Origin: Kitasatospora sp. A2-31
GTDB taxonomy: Bacteria > Actinomycetota > Actinomycetes > Streptomycetales > Streptomycetaceae
DNA length: 64,000 nt
Direction: 5' to 3'
NCBI RefSeq assembly: GCF_022288725.1
Contig: NZ_JAKNTA010000002.1
Location: 470,404 to 534,403 of the forward strand
The notes beneath the pieces were generated by a model. It saw only the letters and a list, made by a program, of their open reading frames with translations, ran no database searches and had not been told where the DNA came from. Of the stretch, positions 1 to 8,034 are shown piece by piece (position 1 is the stretch's first letter; each line of letters opens with the position of its first letter). The translations under genes and the position numbers were made by a program.

Positions 1-705
1 GCGGGCCCACCACGAGTCGTCCGGGCTGGCGGTCGCCGGGGAGACCCTGGACGCGCTCGAGCAGGCCCTGACCGAGGAAAAGGGGGTTCCACTGCCGCGG
101 CAGAAGGCCGTGCTGAGGGTGACGAGGCAGCGGGACCGGACGACACGTCCGACCCTGACCAGGTTCGTTCCCAGGCGCGCCGTCGGCGCAGGGCCCGGGC
201 CGCGAAAGCCGAACTCGGCCGGTCCCGGGGCGGGCTGAGCAGCAAGATCCATGCCGCTGTCGACTCTGCGGGCCTGCCACTGGCGTTCGTGCTGACCCCG
301 GGCCAGGCGGCCGACTGCCGGCAGTTCCAGACCGTGCTCGACAAGATCCGGGTGCGCGGCCCGGTCGGCCGGCCCCGCACCCGCCCCGATGCGGTGACCG
401 CCGACAAGGCATACTCCTCGAAGGCCAACCGCGCCTACCTGCGCAGACGCGGGATCACCGCGGTGATCCCGGAGAAGGCGGACCAGGCGGCCAACCGGAA
501 ACGGAAGGGCTCCGCGGGCGGCCGGCCGGTCACCTTCGATCCCGACCGCTATAAGCGGCGCAACCACGTCGAACGGTGCTTCCAGAAGATCAAGACATGG
601 CGCGGCCTGGCCACTCGATACGACAAGAGCCCGGAGAGCTACACGGCAGGCCTACACCTCCGCGGATCGATCATGTGGTTGAAGTCCCTGACCTCAACCA
701 CATGA
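1..705 (+). CDS. IS5-family transposase (5' end outside window; two frames)
   Basis: DDE transposase that cuts and joins its element. From the window start, frame 2 reads RAHHESSGLAVAGE..., which fits the stretch just after the first catalytic Asp in IS5 transposases. From about position 85 the similarity continues in frame 1: ELGRSRGGLSSKIH, LAFVLTPGQAAD, then ADKAYSS with the second Asp, and NHVERCFQKIK with the catalytic Glu and the Lys of the C1 signature, ending at 705. The two frames are joined at a slippery heptamer (79-85), so the protein is probably made by -1 frameshifting and is not a pseudogene. The internal GTG at 289 is unlikely to be the true start. The first catalytic residue lies outside the window. 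Confidence 0.8.
   Translation, partial: AGPPRVVRAGGRRGDPGRARAGPDRGKGGSTAAAEGRAEGDEAAGPDDTSDPDQVRSQARRRRRARAAKAELGRSRGGLSSKIHAAVDSAGLPLAFVLTPGQAADCRQFQTVLDKIRVRGPVGRPRTRPDAVTADKAYSSKANRAYLRRRGITAVIPEKADQAANRKRKGSAGGRPVTFDPDRYKRRNHVERCFQKIKTWRGLATRYDKSPESYTAGLHLRGSIMWLKSLTSTT
79..85 (+). other. Candidate -1 ribosomal frameshift heptamer (A AAG GGG)
   Basis: In the upstream transposase frame the codons are GAA AAG GGG, giving the X-XXY-YYZ heptamer A AAG GGG followed by more G. Slipping back one base moves exactly into the downstream transposase frame. IS5-family members are known to fuse two frames this way; use here is inferred. Confidence 0.55.
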
Positions 706-707
706 TC
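669..707 (+). terminator. 14-bp hairpin at the transposase stop
   Basis: Arms 669-682 (GATCATGTGGTTGA) and 694-707 are perfect reverse complements with an 11-base loop, and the stop codon lies in the right arm. It may end transposase transcription or block read-through; there is no clear U-tract. Confidence 0.5.
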
Positions 708-727
708 CGAACCTTGAACAGCTCCTA

Positions 728-1228
728 GTCGGGGGTACCGGCGCGACGGATGCGGCGGCTGCCCGTCGGAAGGACGCCCTGCTCGTGGGGCTGGCCGCCC
801 CGGTGCTGCTCGCCGTCGTGATCGTCGTCGGGCAGGCAGCCGCGGCCGTCCCGGGCGTGGACCCGGGCCTGGGGATGGTCCTCGGCGGGCTGGCGGCCAT
901 CGCGGTGTCCGCCCCGGCTCTCCGGGCCCACGGGCGCCGGCAGGCCGAGCGCGGGCAGTACGACCGGCACCAGCGGCCCGCCGACCGGGTCCGGTCCCTG
1001 CTCGACGCCCTGGAGTCCGGGGCGACCGTCCCGCCGGGCTGGCGGGTGGCCGACGACGTCGTGGCCGCGGACGGGCTGACGCCCTGGGGCGCCGTGGCCG
1101 TCGGCGGCATCGAGGTGTTGGGGAAGGACCGGCTCACCGCCGCGTTCCACGGCCGCTCGGCGCTGCGGAGCCAGCCGCCCCGGCGCCGAGCGGGTTCCTC
1201 CGGCGCCTGCGCCAGTAGGCGGCGGTGA
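728..1228 (+). pseudogene. Membrane protein gene truncated at its 5' end by the IS
   Basis: Directly after the IS end and CTAG, one frame stays open to 1228. It encodes a charged stretch (ARRKD), two hydrophobic segments (around LAAPVLLAVVIVVG and GMVLGGLAAIAVSAPAL), then a soluble tail rich in Arg and Glu. No start codon with a ribosome site lies between the IS and the first membrane segment, so the native 5' end was probably lost to the insertion. An internal GTG near 785 could make a shortened product. The last ~95 bp overlap the convergent membrane gene. Family not recognised. Confidence 0.5.
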
Positions 1229-1805
1229 CGGCGGCCAGCAGCGGACCCCAGAGCAGCAACGGCGCGTAGCACACCACCAGGACGACGGTGCGCCAGTCGT
1301 GCGTGGCCAGGGGGATGCCTGCGTCGTCCAGCGGCTGCCCCGTGAGCGTGAGCCCGTTGGCCAGCATCACCGCGCTGTAGAGCGGTACGACCGTCAGTAT
1401 CGCGGCCCCGAGGCCGGCCGGTCCGACGGCGGCCACCAGCGGCACCCGGCGCCCCCGCAGGCCGGGGATCCACCGGGGGAACACCTCGCCCCACGGGGCG
1501 ACCAGGCCGACGGCGGCGAACGCCAGCACCTCGGAGACCACCGACAGCAGCACCACGTACAGCTCGATCGGCAGCCAGCCGAGGTTCCCGGACTCCTGCG
1601 CCCCGCCGCCGTCCAGCGGGGCGTGGAAGGTGCACGTCGCGATCCGCCAGATGCTGGACGGCAGGACGGTGAAGGGGACGGCGAAGGCGGCGGTCCGCGC
1701 CCACCGGGGCACCCCGGGCACGACGGCGTGGGCGGCGGTCCAGGCGGCGCGCAGCCGCCGGGGCGGGCGTGCGGGCGGTAGCGGCAGGTCGGCGGCGACG
1801 GTCAT
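1134..1805 (-). CDS. Conserved actinobacterial integral membrane protein
   Basis: A 223-residue protein with about five hydrophobic helices (for example FAVPFTVLPSSIWRIAT, ELYVVLLSVVSEVLAFAAVG, VLVVCYAPLLLWGPLLAAVTAAYW) and an Arg-rich cytoplasmic C-terminus. The ATG at 1805 is preferred over an upstream in-frame start because GGAGAGCC lies just before it and the upstream extension is low-complexity. It is convergent with the truncated gene at 728-1228. I recognise no catalytic motif; it resembles unannotated multi-pass proteins of Streptomyces. Confidence 0.75.
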   Translation of the reverse strand: MTVAADLPLPPARPPRRLRAAWTAAHAVVPGVPRWARTAAFAVPFTVLPSSIWRIATCTFHAPLDGGGAQESGNLGWLPIELYVVLLSVVSEVLAFAAVGLVAPWGEVFPRWIPGLRGRRVPLVAAVGPAGLGAAILTVVPLYSAVMLANGLTLTGQPLDDAGIPLATHDWRTVVLVVCYAPLLLWGPLLAAVTAAYWRRRRRNPLGAGAAGSAAPSGRGTRR

Positions 1806-2108
1806 GGTGGCTCTCCGGCGGTGATGGTGAGGGCCGGGCGGGTGTCGGCCCGGCCCGCCACCGAAGATCGCATTCGCAGACCCGTGCCCACCTCGTCCAG
1901 TGGACCGAACCACCTCCCCCGCGCGAGGGGCCTCACCCGGAGCCGGCCTCCCGCTCCTGGCGGATCCCCGTCCCCGTTCCCGACGAACCACCCGTGGTAC
2001 GTGCCGTGCGTCGAACGTGCGCCGCGCTCCCTGAGCGGGCTCGGCGCGGTCCGAGCCCTCGCGAGCCGTCTTGCCGCCCGGACCCTCGGCGGCCGGGGGC
2101 CGTCCGGG
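1806..2108. other. Intergenic region, no gene recognised
   Basis: About 300 bp between two minus-strand membrane genes. It must hold the promoter of the 1134-1805 gene. Open frames on both strands here are Arg/Pro-rich with no start-site support. Confidence 0.5.
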
Positions 2109-2516
2109 CTACCGGGGTCGACGGGCCGCTCTCCGGGTGACCGCCGCGCACACCGTGGTGGTCAGCGCCAGGCCGACCGGCAGCACCAGCGCCGCCGACC
2201 AGGCGCCCAGACCGTGCTCGGGGATGACGTAGGAGCCCCAGGGTGCTCGGGCCGCGTCCACGCGTTCCCCGGGGTGGCCGTCGTGGCGCAGCGATATCCG
2301 CGCCCCTGCGTCCGTGCGGGCCTCGCACTGGACGTAGCCGTTCTTCCCGGCTGCTCGTGTCTCGCAAGCCGTCACGACGACGCTCTGCGCGCCGCCGAGC
2401 GGGGCCACCCGGGCGAGGCCGAGAAGCAGCGCGACAGCCGTCGCTCCCGCGCACAGCAACGTCAGCAGCCCCCACATGAGCGTCGTCGACCGCCGCCTGT
2501 TCCCACCCCTGCGCAT
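2109..2516 (-). CDS. Small membrane protein with an extracytoplasmic loop
   Basis: A 135-residue protein with a basic N-terminus (MRRGGNRRR), one helix around LLTLLCAGATAVALLLG, a central soluble domain of about 60 residues containing two Cys (TACETR, VQCEAR), and a second helix around ALVLPVGLALTTTVCAAV. This suggests a periplasm-like loop held between two membrane anchors, with a possible disulfide. No Shine-Dalgarno sequence precedes the ATG, but TAGCTT lies exactly six bases upstream, so the mRNA is probably leaderless. No family recognised. Confidence 0.6.
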   Translation of the reverse strand: MRRGGNRRRSTTLMWGLLTLLCAGATAVALLLGLARVAPLGGAQSVVVTACETRAAGKNGYVQCEARTDAGARISLRHDGHPGERVDAARAPWGSYVIPEHGLGAWSAALVLPVGLALTTTVCAAVTRRAARRPR

Positions 2517-2783
2517 GATCCGAAGCTAGCGACCGGCCGAGGCGGCTTCAAGGGGAATGACGGGGGCGGCCGGCCGGACCGCCCACCGTCCGGCGCGCGT
2601 CGAATCGGCGCCGGAATGCATTTCTGGAACGGGAGATTCCTCCTCTCTGTACGGTCCATCGGTGTACGAAGTTGGCCGAGAACGCTCTCTCGTTGCACCT
2701 GTCATGAGCGCATAGATTTGGGGCCGCCCCGCGAAGCGTCGGGGTCCGGGTTTCATGTTTGACCACGTAGCAAGGGAGAGCAG

Positions 2784-3161
2784 ATGAGCCTGTCCATGCG
2801 CCGTTCCCTCGGTGTCGCCGCCGCTGCCGCGGCCGCGTTGGTCGCCACGAGTGCACCCGCCCTGGCCGCCACCACCAGGGCCGAGAGCGCGACGATCAAC
2901 CGCACGGACTGCAACCGGAACGACTACCTCGAAATCCACAACAATGGCGGCCGTGAGACGCTCTGCTTCGCGAACGCCGGCGAGGTGCCCGTCGCCATCT
3001 ACGGCGTGAACTGGGTGGAGTCGGGAAACAATGCGGTGACCTTCCAGTTCCAGCGGAATCTCAATGACCCCCGGCTGGAAACCGTGACGCTCAGCAAGTG
3101 GAGCCAGTGGAGCCCCGGCCAGGCGTCCATCCACAAGATCATCTGGATCAAGATCTACTGA
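2784..3161 (+). CDS. Secreted beta/gamma-crystallin-like small protein
   Basis: A 125-residue exported protein. Residues 1-29 form a Sec signal peptide (MRRSLGVAAAAAAALVATSAPALA, cleavage after ALA), followed by a domain of about 95 residues with two Cys (DCNRND and ETLCFAN) and a Trp/Tyr-rich C-terminal half (VTLSKWSQWSPGQASIHKI). Size and layout fit the Streptomyces beta/gamma-crystallin proteins related to yeast killer-toxin-like SKLP, which can act on fungal cell walls; antifungal activity here is only inferred. GGGAGAG lies seven bases before the ATG. A hairpin downstream (3275-3296) could end the transcript. Confidence 0.75.
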   Translation: MSLSMRRSLGVAAAAAAALVATSAPALAATTRAESATINRTDCNRNDYLEIHNNGGRETLCFANAGEVPVAIYGVNWVESGNNAVTFQFQRNLNDPRLETVTLSKWSQWSPGQASIHKIIWIKIY

Positions 3162-3274
3162 CGGTCCGAGCGGGAGCACCCACCCGGGCGGAGCGGGGCG
3201 GACGACTCCCCCCGCTCCGCCCTGCCGGCCGCGCCCCGCGGCGGGACCGGCGGAATCGGTCGAAGAACCCGTAT

Positions 3275-3296
3275 AGGTCCCTCGCCGACGGGACCT
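3275..3296 (+). terminator. Hairpin AGGTCCC/GGGACCT followed by TTT
   Basis: Seven-base arms with an eight-base loop and a short TTC tail, 110 bp after the crystallin-like gene stop. A plausible intrinsic terminator for that gene. Confidence 0.45.
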
Positions 3297-3414
3297 TTCG
3301 GTGAGCACGGGCCGGCACGGGGAGGACCTCGCCCCGTACGACACCGTCGGGTCCCGGCCGGAGGACCTGGGCGGAGGCGACGCCTGACGGCGGTCTCCGC
3401 CCCTCAGGTACGCC

Positions 3415-4806
3415 TCAGGCCTCCGCCGCGCGGCGGACGCTCCGGGCCACCAGGACGGCGGCGAGGGTGCAGGCCGCGGCGGGGAGGAGCATCGCCACGG
3501 CCGGCGAGCCGTCGTCGGCGCGGGCACCGGCCCCGAGGAAGGCGCCCGTCGCCGCGACGCCGAGGGTCGCGCCGACCTGGCGGACGGCGTTGAGCAGGCC
3601 GCCGGCCGCGCCGGCGGTGCCCTCGGGGGCGGTGTCCATCACGGCGGTGACCAGTGCCGGCAGGGCGAACGAGACGCCGAAGCCGGCGAGCAGCAGGCCC
3701 ACCGCCAGCAGCGCGTACGGGGTGCCGGCCGACACCGCCGCGGCGAACACCGCGCAGCCCGCGGCGAGCAGCGCCAGCCCGCCCAGGACCGGCCGCCACG
3801 GGCCGACCCGGGCGACGATGCGCCCGGTGAGCAGGGGGTTGAAGCCGGGCGGCAGGGTCATCGGCAGGAACGCCAGCCCCGCCACGGTCGGGGACAGCCC
3901 CAGCGTCTGCTGCAGGACCAGCGGCAGCACGAAGAGCACCCCGACCATCGCGAAGTTGACCGCGGCTCCGGCGAGCAGGAGCGTCGGCACCCCACGGGTG
4001 CGCAGCAGCGCCGGCTGCAGCACCGGGGCCGGGCTGCGCCGCTCGCGGGCGGCGAAGACGATCCCGGCGGCCCACGTTCCGGCGGCGGCGCAGCCCGCGT
4101 GCGTCCACGCGCCGGAGCCCGAGGCGATCAGCGCGTCGGTGAGGAGGGCGAGCGTCGCGCAGGCCGCCAGCTGGGTCCACCAGTCGATGCGCCGCGCGCC
4201 CCGCGGGCAGTGCACGGCCGGTCCGGCCACCAGCGCCAGCACCAGGGCCGCCAGCGGGACGTTCACCAGGAAGACTGCCCGCCAGCCGGAGAGGTCGACC
4301 AGGACCCCGCCGGCCATCGGCCCGAAGGCCATCGCGCAGCCGCTGACCGCGGCCCAGACCGCCATCGCGCGGGCCCGCTCCCGGGATGCCGGGTAGAGAC
4401 GGGCGATGACCGCGGTGCCGGCCGGGACGGAGAGCGCGGCGGCGGCGCCCAGGACGGCGCGCAGCAGCACCAGCGTCCGGAGATCGGGTGCGAACGCGGC
4501 GAGCAGCGAGCCGGCGCCGAACGCGGCGATACCGAACCGGAAGGCCCGGTGGGCACCGAACCGGTCGGCTACGGCGCCCGCCGAGAGCAGCAGTGCGCCG
4601 AAGGCGACGCTGTACCCGGTGACGGCCCACTGGAGGCCGGCCGTCGAGCTGCCGAGCGATCCGGCGAGGTCGGGTTCGGCCACGGAGAGCACGGTGGTGT
4701 CCAGCAGGACCATGAAGTAGCCGAGGGCGACGCCGAGCAGGCCGCGGGCGCGTCCCGGGGGCCGGGTCGGCGAGATCGGCGGGGTGGGGGCAAGGGCTGC
4801 GGTCAT
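3415..4806 (-). CDS. MFS drug exporter, DHA2 (14-TM) family
   Basis: A 463-residue proton-coupled antiporter of the EmrB/QacA type. The N-terminal helix reads LLGVALGYFMVLLDTTVLSVAEPDL with the family's D-x-T-V motif, followed by AVADRFGAHRAFRFG (motif A loop), a central pair of extra helices around the DALIASGSG region, and a C-terminal half beginning GVPTLLLAGAAVNFAMVG. Length matches DHA2 members. The start at 4806 has CGGAGATCC upstream. It is transcribed divergently from a LysR regulator across a ~150-bp region holding a LysR-type box, so it is probably under that regulator's control. The substrate cannot be read from sequence. Confidence 0.9.
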   Translation of the reverse strand: MTAALAPTPPISPTRPPGRARGLLGVALGYFMVLLDTTVLSVAEPDLAGSLGSSTAGLQWAVTGYSVAFGALLLSAGAVADRFGAHRAFRFGIAAFGAGSLLAAFAPDLRTLVLLRAVLGAAAALSVPAGTAVIARLYPASRERARAMAVWAAVSGCAMAFGPMAGGVLVDLSGWRAVFLVNVPLAALVLALVAGPAVHCPRGARRIDWWTQLAACATLALLTDALIASGSGAWTHAGCAAAGTWAAGIVFAARERRSPAPVLQPALLRTRGVPTLLLAGAAVNFAMVGVLFVLPLVLQQTLGLSPTVAGLAFLPMTLPPGFNPLLTGRIVARVGPWRPVLGGLALLAAGCAVFAAAVSAGTPYALLAVGLLLAGFGVSFALPALVTAVMDTAPEGTAGAAGGLLNAVRQVGATLGVAATGAFLGAGARADDGSPAVAMLLPAAACTLAAVLVARSVRRAAEA

Positions 4807-4902
4807 CGGGGATCTCCGGGAGCAGAGGAGGAGTGGACGGGGGCGACGGCCCACTCTGCTCGGGCGCCACCGCCCGCTCCACCGCCCGGGCCTCACGCAC
4901 CG

Positions 4903-4917
4903 TTCGGGGAATCCGAA
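4903..4917. promoter_or_regulatory. LysR-type box TTCGG-N5-CCGAA
   Basis: An inverted repeat that also satisfies the LysR T-N11-A rule, placed between the divergent MFS and LysR starts. Likely the regulator's recognition site. Confidence 0.5.
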
Positions 4918-4953
4918 TGCCCTTACGATGGGCCGGTCGAGGAGGAGGGGAAC

Positions 4954-5856
4954 GTGGAGCTTCGCCAGTTGCGCGTGTTCGAGGCGGTGGTGGCCCACCG
5001 CACGGTCACCGCCGCGGCCGCCGCCCTCGACCTCGCGCCGTCCTCGGTGTCGGAACAGATCCGCGTGCTGGAGCGGAGTCTGGGCGTCGCCCTCTTCGAC
5101 CGGGCACCGCGCGGGATGACCCTGACCCCGGCGGGGCAGCGGCTGCTGCCGTGGTCCCGGAGCCTGCTCGACCAGGCCGAACAGGCCCGCCGGGAGGTCT
5201 CCGCCGCCCGCTTCGTGCTGCGCCTCGGCGCGTTGGAGACCATCGCGGCCACCCACGTACCGGCCGTCCTGGCCCGCCTCGCCGAACGCCGGCCCGACCT
5301 GGACGTCGCCCTCCACACCGACGCCGCCCGCGACGGCCTGCTCGGCGGGGTCGCCGCCGGGGCGCTGGAGGCGGCACTGATCCTGGACACGGCGGGTCCG
5401 CTCGGCGAACTCGGCTTCCACCTGCCGCCCGCGCCGCTGGACCACCTCGACCTGGAGGACGTCCCGCTGGTCCTCGTCGCCGCCCCCGCGCACCCGCTCG
5501 TCGTCGCCACCGGCGAGCCCGGGACCGGCCCGCTGACCCGTGCCGACCTCCGCGGCCAGCGGCTCCTGGTGAACACCCCCGCCTGCTCCTTCTGGCTCGC
5601 CGGCGAGCGCCTGCTCGGCCACGCGGTGGAGCGCGTCCGCACCGGCGGGGTCGCCGTCACCCGTGCCTGTGCCGAGCAGGGGCTCGGGATCGCACTGCTC
5701 CCCGAGTTCGCCGTCCGGGCCGAGCTCGCGGCCGGCTCGTTGGTTCGACTCCCTCTGGTGGCGAAGGAGTTGCAGCTCCACCTGCGCCTGGTCTGGCGGT
5801 CGGACCGGGAGTCCGTCCCGGGCCTGCGCGAGGTCCTCTACGCCGCGGCGGTGTGA
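4954..5856 (+). CDS. LysR-family transcriptional regulator
   Basis: A 300-residue DNA-binding regulator. Residues 1-60 form the winged helix-turn-helix (ELRQLRVFEAVVAHRTVT..., SSVSEQIRVLERSLGVALF, MTLTPAGQRLL), and residues about 85-295 form the periplasmic-binding-protein-like effector domain. The GTG start at 4954 has GAGGAGGGG seven bases upstream. It is divergent from the DHA2 exporter, which fits local regulation of that exporter by its substrate. The stop codon sits inside a run of GTGACGGC repeats, so the extreme C-terminus may vary between strains. Confidence 0.9.
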   Translation: MELRQLRVFEAVVAHRTVTAAAAALDLAPSSVSEQIRVLERSLGVALFDRAPRGMTLTPAGQRLLPWSRSLLDQAEQARREVSAARFVLRLGALETIAATHVPAVLARLAERRPDLDVALHTDAARDGLLGGVAAGALEAALILDTAGPLGELGFHLPPAPLDHLDLEDVPLVLVAAPAHPLVVATGEPGTGPLTRADLRGQRLLVNTPACSFWLAGERLLGHAVERVRTGGVAVTRACAEQGLGIALLPEFAVRAELAAGSLVRLPLVAKELQLHLRLVWRSDRESVPGLREVLYAAAV

Positions 5857-5930
5857 CGGCGTGACGGCGTGACGGCGTGACGGCGCGGCGGTGTGACGGC
5901 GTGACGGCGCGGCGGTGTGACGGCGCGGCG
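5853..5930 (+). repeat. GTGACGGC tandem repeat
   Basis: About four consecutive GTGACGGC units starting at the LysR stop, then two larger units mixing GCGGCG and GTGACGGC. It separates convergent genes and may have expanded by slippage. No coding role seen. Confidence 0.8.
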
Positions 5931-5963
5931 TCGGGCGGCCGTCGCCGTGGATCGTGCGCTTCG

Positions 5964-6395
5964 TCAGAAAACCCGCCACAGCGCGCACGCGAACACCGCC
6001 GTCACCCACGTCCACAGCACCGAGAAGCCGACGTGGCCCAGGGTGCGCAGGGTGTCGCCGCGCCAGAGCCGGGGCGAGAACACGGTGAACTGGAAGAGCC
6101 AGCGGGCGCCCCAGAACACCGTCTGGCCGGCCAGCAGCGCGGTGCCGAGCGGGGTGCCCGCGAGGAGTTCGCGGCCCAGGAAGAGCGGCAGCAGGCCCAG
6201 CAGGACGCAGGTCAGCCCGATGAAGAACAGGTGCGCATAGGAGACCTGGCGGGTCATCAGGCTGGTCCCGGCCAGGTCGGAGGGCCAGTCGATCACCCGG
6301 GGCAGCAGCGCGTGGAACAGCCCGAGGCCCACCAGTGCGGCGCTGACCAGCCGTAGGTGGAGCTCCACGTCGAGGAGGTCCAGGGATCCGTTCAC
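5964..6395 (-). CDS. Four-helix membrane protein, last gene of the DoxX/DUF3419 operon
   Basis: A 143-residue protein with four hydrophobic segments (LRLVSAALVGLGLFHALLP, YAHLFFIGLTCVLLGLLPLFLG, a central LLAGQTVFWGARWLFQF, and VLWTWVTAVFACALW). The GTG start at 6395 overlaps the preceding stop as GTGA and has CCGGAGGG upstream, so it is translationally coupled to the methyltransferase-like gene. No catalytic motif is visible. Its position suggests a membrane role next to lipid- or small-molecule-modifying enzymes, which is an inference from context only. Confidence 0.75.
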   Translation of the reverse strand: MNGSLDLLDVELHLRLVSAALVGLGLFHALLPRVIDWPSDLAGTSLMTRQVSYAHLFFIGLTCVLLGLLPLFLGRELLAGTPLGTALLAGQTVFWGARWLFQFTVFSPRLWRGDTLRTLGHVGFSVLWTWVTAVFACALWRVF

Positions 6396-7252
6396 GCCCC
6401 GGCCCTCCGGAAGGCGAAGGCGGTGACCAGACCGGCGATCCGCCGCTCCGCCGCCGGCCGCAGGCCCGCCTCGGCGGCGTGCGCCAGCCAGGTGGCACGC
6501 GGCAGGAAGTGCCAGGCGCCCGGGCCGTAGACGGCGGTGTTGGCGGCGTCGCGCAGGTGCTCGACCAGGACGAGCGAACCGCCCGGCCGCAGCACCCGCG
6601 CCACTTCGGCGAACAGCGCGGTGCGATCCGCCGGTCTGCGCAGCTCGTGCGCGGCGAACACGGCGAGCACCGAGTCCTGCGAACCGGACGCCGCCGGCAG
6701 CGCCCCGGGGCGGCCGGGCAGGCTGCCGGGCGTCGGCGGGACCCGGCGGCGCGCGCGACGGATCGAGCCCGTGGTCGTCAGGGCCGGGTCGTAGAGGTCG
6801 GCGATCCGCTGCGGGGCGGCGGGGTGGCGCGAGGCGATCGGGCGGCTCGCCTCGTCGAGGCCGGTGGAGACCACGAGGTGGCGGCCGGGGCCGTCCGGGA
6901 GGAGCTCGTCGAGCCAGGCGTAGCCGTGGAGCTCGGAGCGGTCGTAGACGCACCACGTCGCGGCGGTGCCGGCGACGAGCAGCCCGCCGGCGGCGAGCAC
7001 GCCGGCCCGCGCGAGCAGGGCGGCCGGGGGCGGCAACCGTCGGGCCAGCGCCCAGCCGCCGGCGGCGGTGAGCACACCGGCGGCGTAGAGCGGCCAGTTG
7101 TAGCGGATCACCTCGGCCACGCCGGAGGGGCGATGGGCGAGGGCGAGCCCGGTGACCGGGGCTTCGGCCGGGGTGGCGGTCCCGGCCGGGGCGGCGGTTT
7201 CACCCGGCGTGGTCCCGGCCGGGGCGCCGGCCGGTCGGTGGGTGCTGCTCAT
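6392..7252 (-). CDS. Methyltransferase-like protein with N-terminal membrane anchor
   Basis: A 286-residue protein. Residues 1-40 are a low-complexity Ala/Pro/Thr tail; residues about 50-100 contain two hydrophobic segments (WPLYAAGVLTAAGGWALA and AGVLAAGGLLVAGTAA). The C-terminal ~180 residues resemble a class I SAM-dependent methyltransferase, with LAVFAAHELRRP (motif II-like) and VLRPGGSLVLVEHLRD (motif III). The usual glycine-rich motif I is replaced by HLVVSTGLDEAS, so SAM binding is uncertain. Start and stop overlap both neighbours by four bases. It could methylate the product of the DUF3419 enzyme in the same operon; this is inference. Confidence 0.7.
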   Translation of the reverse strand: MSSTHRPAGAPAGTTPGETAAPAGTATPAEAPVTGLALAHRPSGVAEVIRYNWPLYAAGVLTAAGGWALARRLPPPAALLARAGVLAAGGLLVAGTAATWCVYDRSELHGYAWLDELLPDGPGRHLVVSTGLDEASRPIASRHPAAPQRIADLYDPALTTTGSIRRARRRVPPTPGSLPGRPGALPAASGSQDSVLAVFAAHELRRPADRTALFAEVARVLRPGGSLVLVEHLRDAANTAVYGPGAWHFLPRATWLAHAAEAGLRPAAERRIAGLVTAFAFRRAGA

Positions 7253-8034
7253 CGGAGGCTCCCGTCGAGGGCGCGGCGGCTGCCCGCCAGCCAGCCGTAG
7301 TCGAGGTCGGCGACGTGGAACGCGTTGGCGAGCACCGGCCGGCTGCCGGCCAGCGGCCCGTGGTCGAAGAAGGTCAGCCGCGGCACCTCCACCGCGACCG
7401 GTACCGGCTCCCAGCGGGCACGCTCGGCCTTGACGACGATCATCGAGCGGGTCCGGGGCTCGTACTCGAAGGTGTAGGGCAGCGGGCCGGCGAACCGGCG
7501 CGCGGCCCGGGCATCGGCGAACGGACTGCCGGGCGGCAGCGGCGCCGGACCGTCGGCGAGTTCGGCCCGGACGTGGAGATCGGCCCGGCCGTCGACACTG
7601 ACCACCTTGAACTCCAGGGTCCGCCCGACGACCCGGCTGCCGATCCGGGCGAGCCGGTAGTGGTAGCGGGAGAAGAGGTTGCCGCCCGCCACCATCACCC
7701 GGCTGCCGGTGTCGCTGCGCAGTATGCGCAGGCCGCGCATGGTGCGGCCGCCGGGGGTGGGGAAGCGCGTAAAGACCCGGTAGCCGGTGAGGACGGTGTC
7801 CACACCGAACGCGGCCGGCAACCCGGTCGGGCGCAGGCTGCGGGTGTCCACCAGGGCGGCCGCGACGAAGCCGTGCTCGGTGCCCTCCGGATCGGTGTAG
7901 GTGTCCAGCCGGAGCGCCGGCGGGACGAGCGGCGCCAGCTGCTCGGGCGGCAGCGCGTAGGTGAGCACGAGCGAGTGCGCGAAGTGGGTGCGCATCGGGA
8001 AGGGGTGGCGTTGCAGCAGGTGTCGCACGGTCAT
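7249..8034 (-). CDS. DUF2071 (YqjF-like) protein
   Basis: A 261-residue protein matching DUF2071: the N-terminus MRTHFAHSLVLTYALPPEQLAPLVP is the family's opening, with the later segments RYHYRLARIGSRVVGRTLEF and FTRFPTPGGRTMRG. Members are predicted soluble proteins of unknown function related in fold to acetoacetate decarboxylase. The ATG at 8034 has CCGGAGATC before it and overlaps the stop of a 37-codon frame; its own stop overlaps the next gene by ATGA. This places it in a fully coupled operon. Confidence 0.8.
   Translation of the reverse strand: MTVRHLLQRHPFPMRTHFAHSLVLTYALPPEQLAPLVPPALRLDTYTDPEGTEHGFVAAALVDTRSLRPTGLPAAFGVDTVLTGYRVFTRFPTPGGRTMRGLRILRSDTGSRVMVAGGNLFSRYHYRLARIGSRVVGRTLEFKVVSVDGRADLHVRAELADGPAPLPPGSPFADARAARRFAGPLPYTFEYEPRTRSMIVVKAERARWEPVPVAVEVPRLTFFDHGPLAGSRPVLANAFHVADLDYGWLAGSRRALDGSLR

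Larger units (their letters stand above)
1..724 (+). mobile_element. IS5-type insertion sequence, right-hand part
   Basis: The transposase frame, a 3' hairpin and a right end near GGTTCGGATC...GAACAGCTC followed by CTAG mark the right-hand part of an IS5-family element; its left end lies outside the window. CTAG at 725-728 could be one copy of the target duplication, which fits IS5-group elements that target CTAG or YTAR. I cannot see the left copy, so the boundary is inferred. Confidence 0.7.

Noticed and set aside
1821..2762. 313-codon plus-strand frame
   Set aside because: Antisense to the 2109 membrane gene, Arg/Pro/Gly-rich and without a ribosome site.
3415..6498. One giant minus-strand protein
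   Set aside because: Only the MFS part to 4806 has family motifs and a ribosome site; the rest is antisense to the LysR gene.
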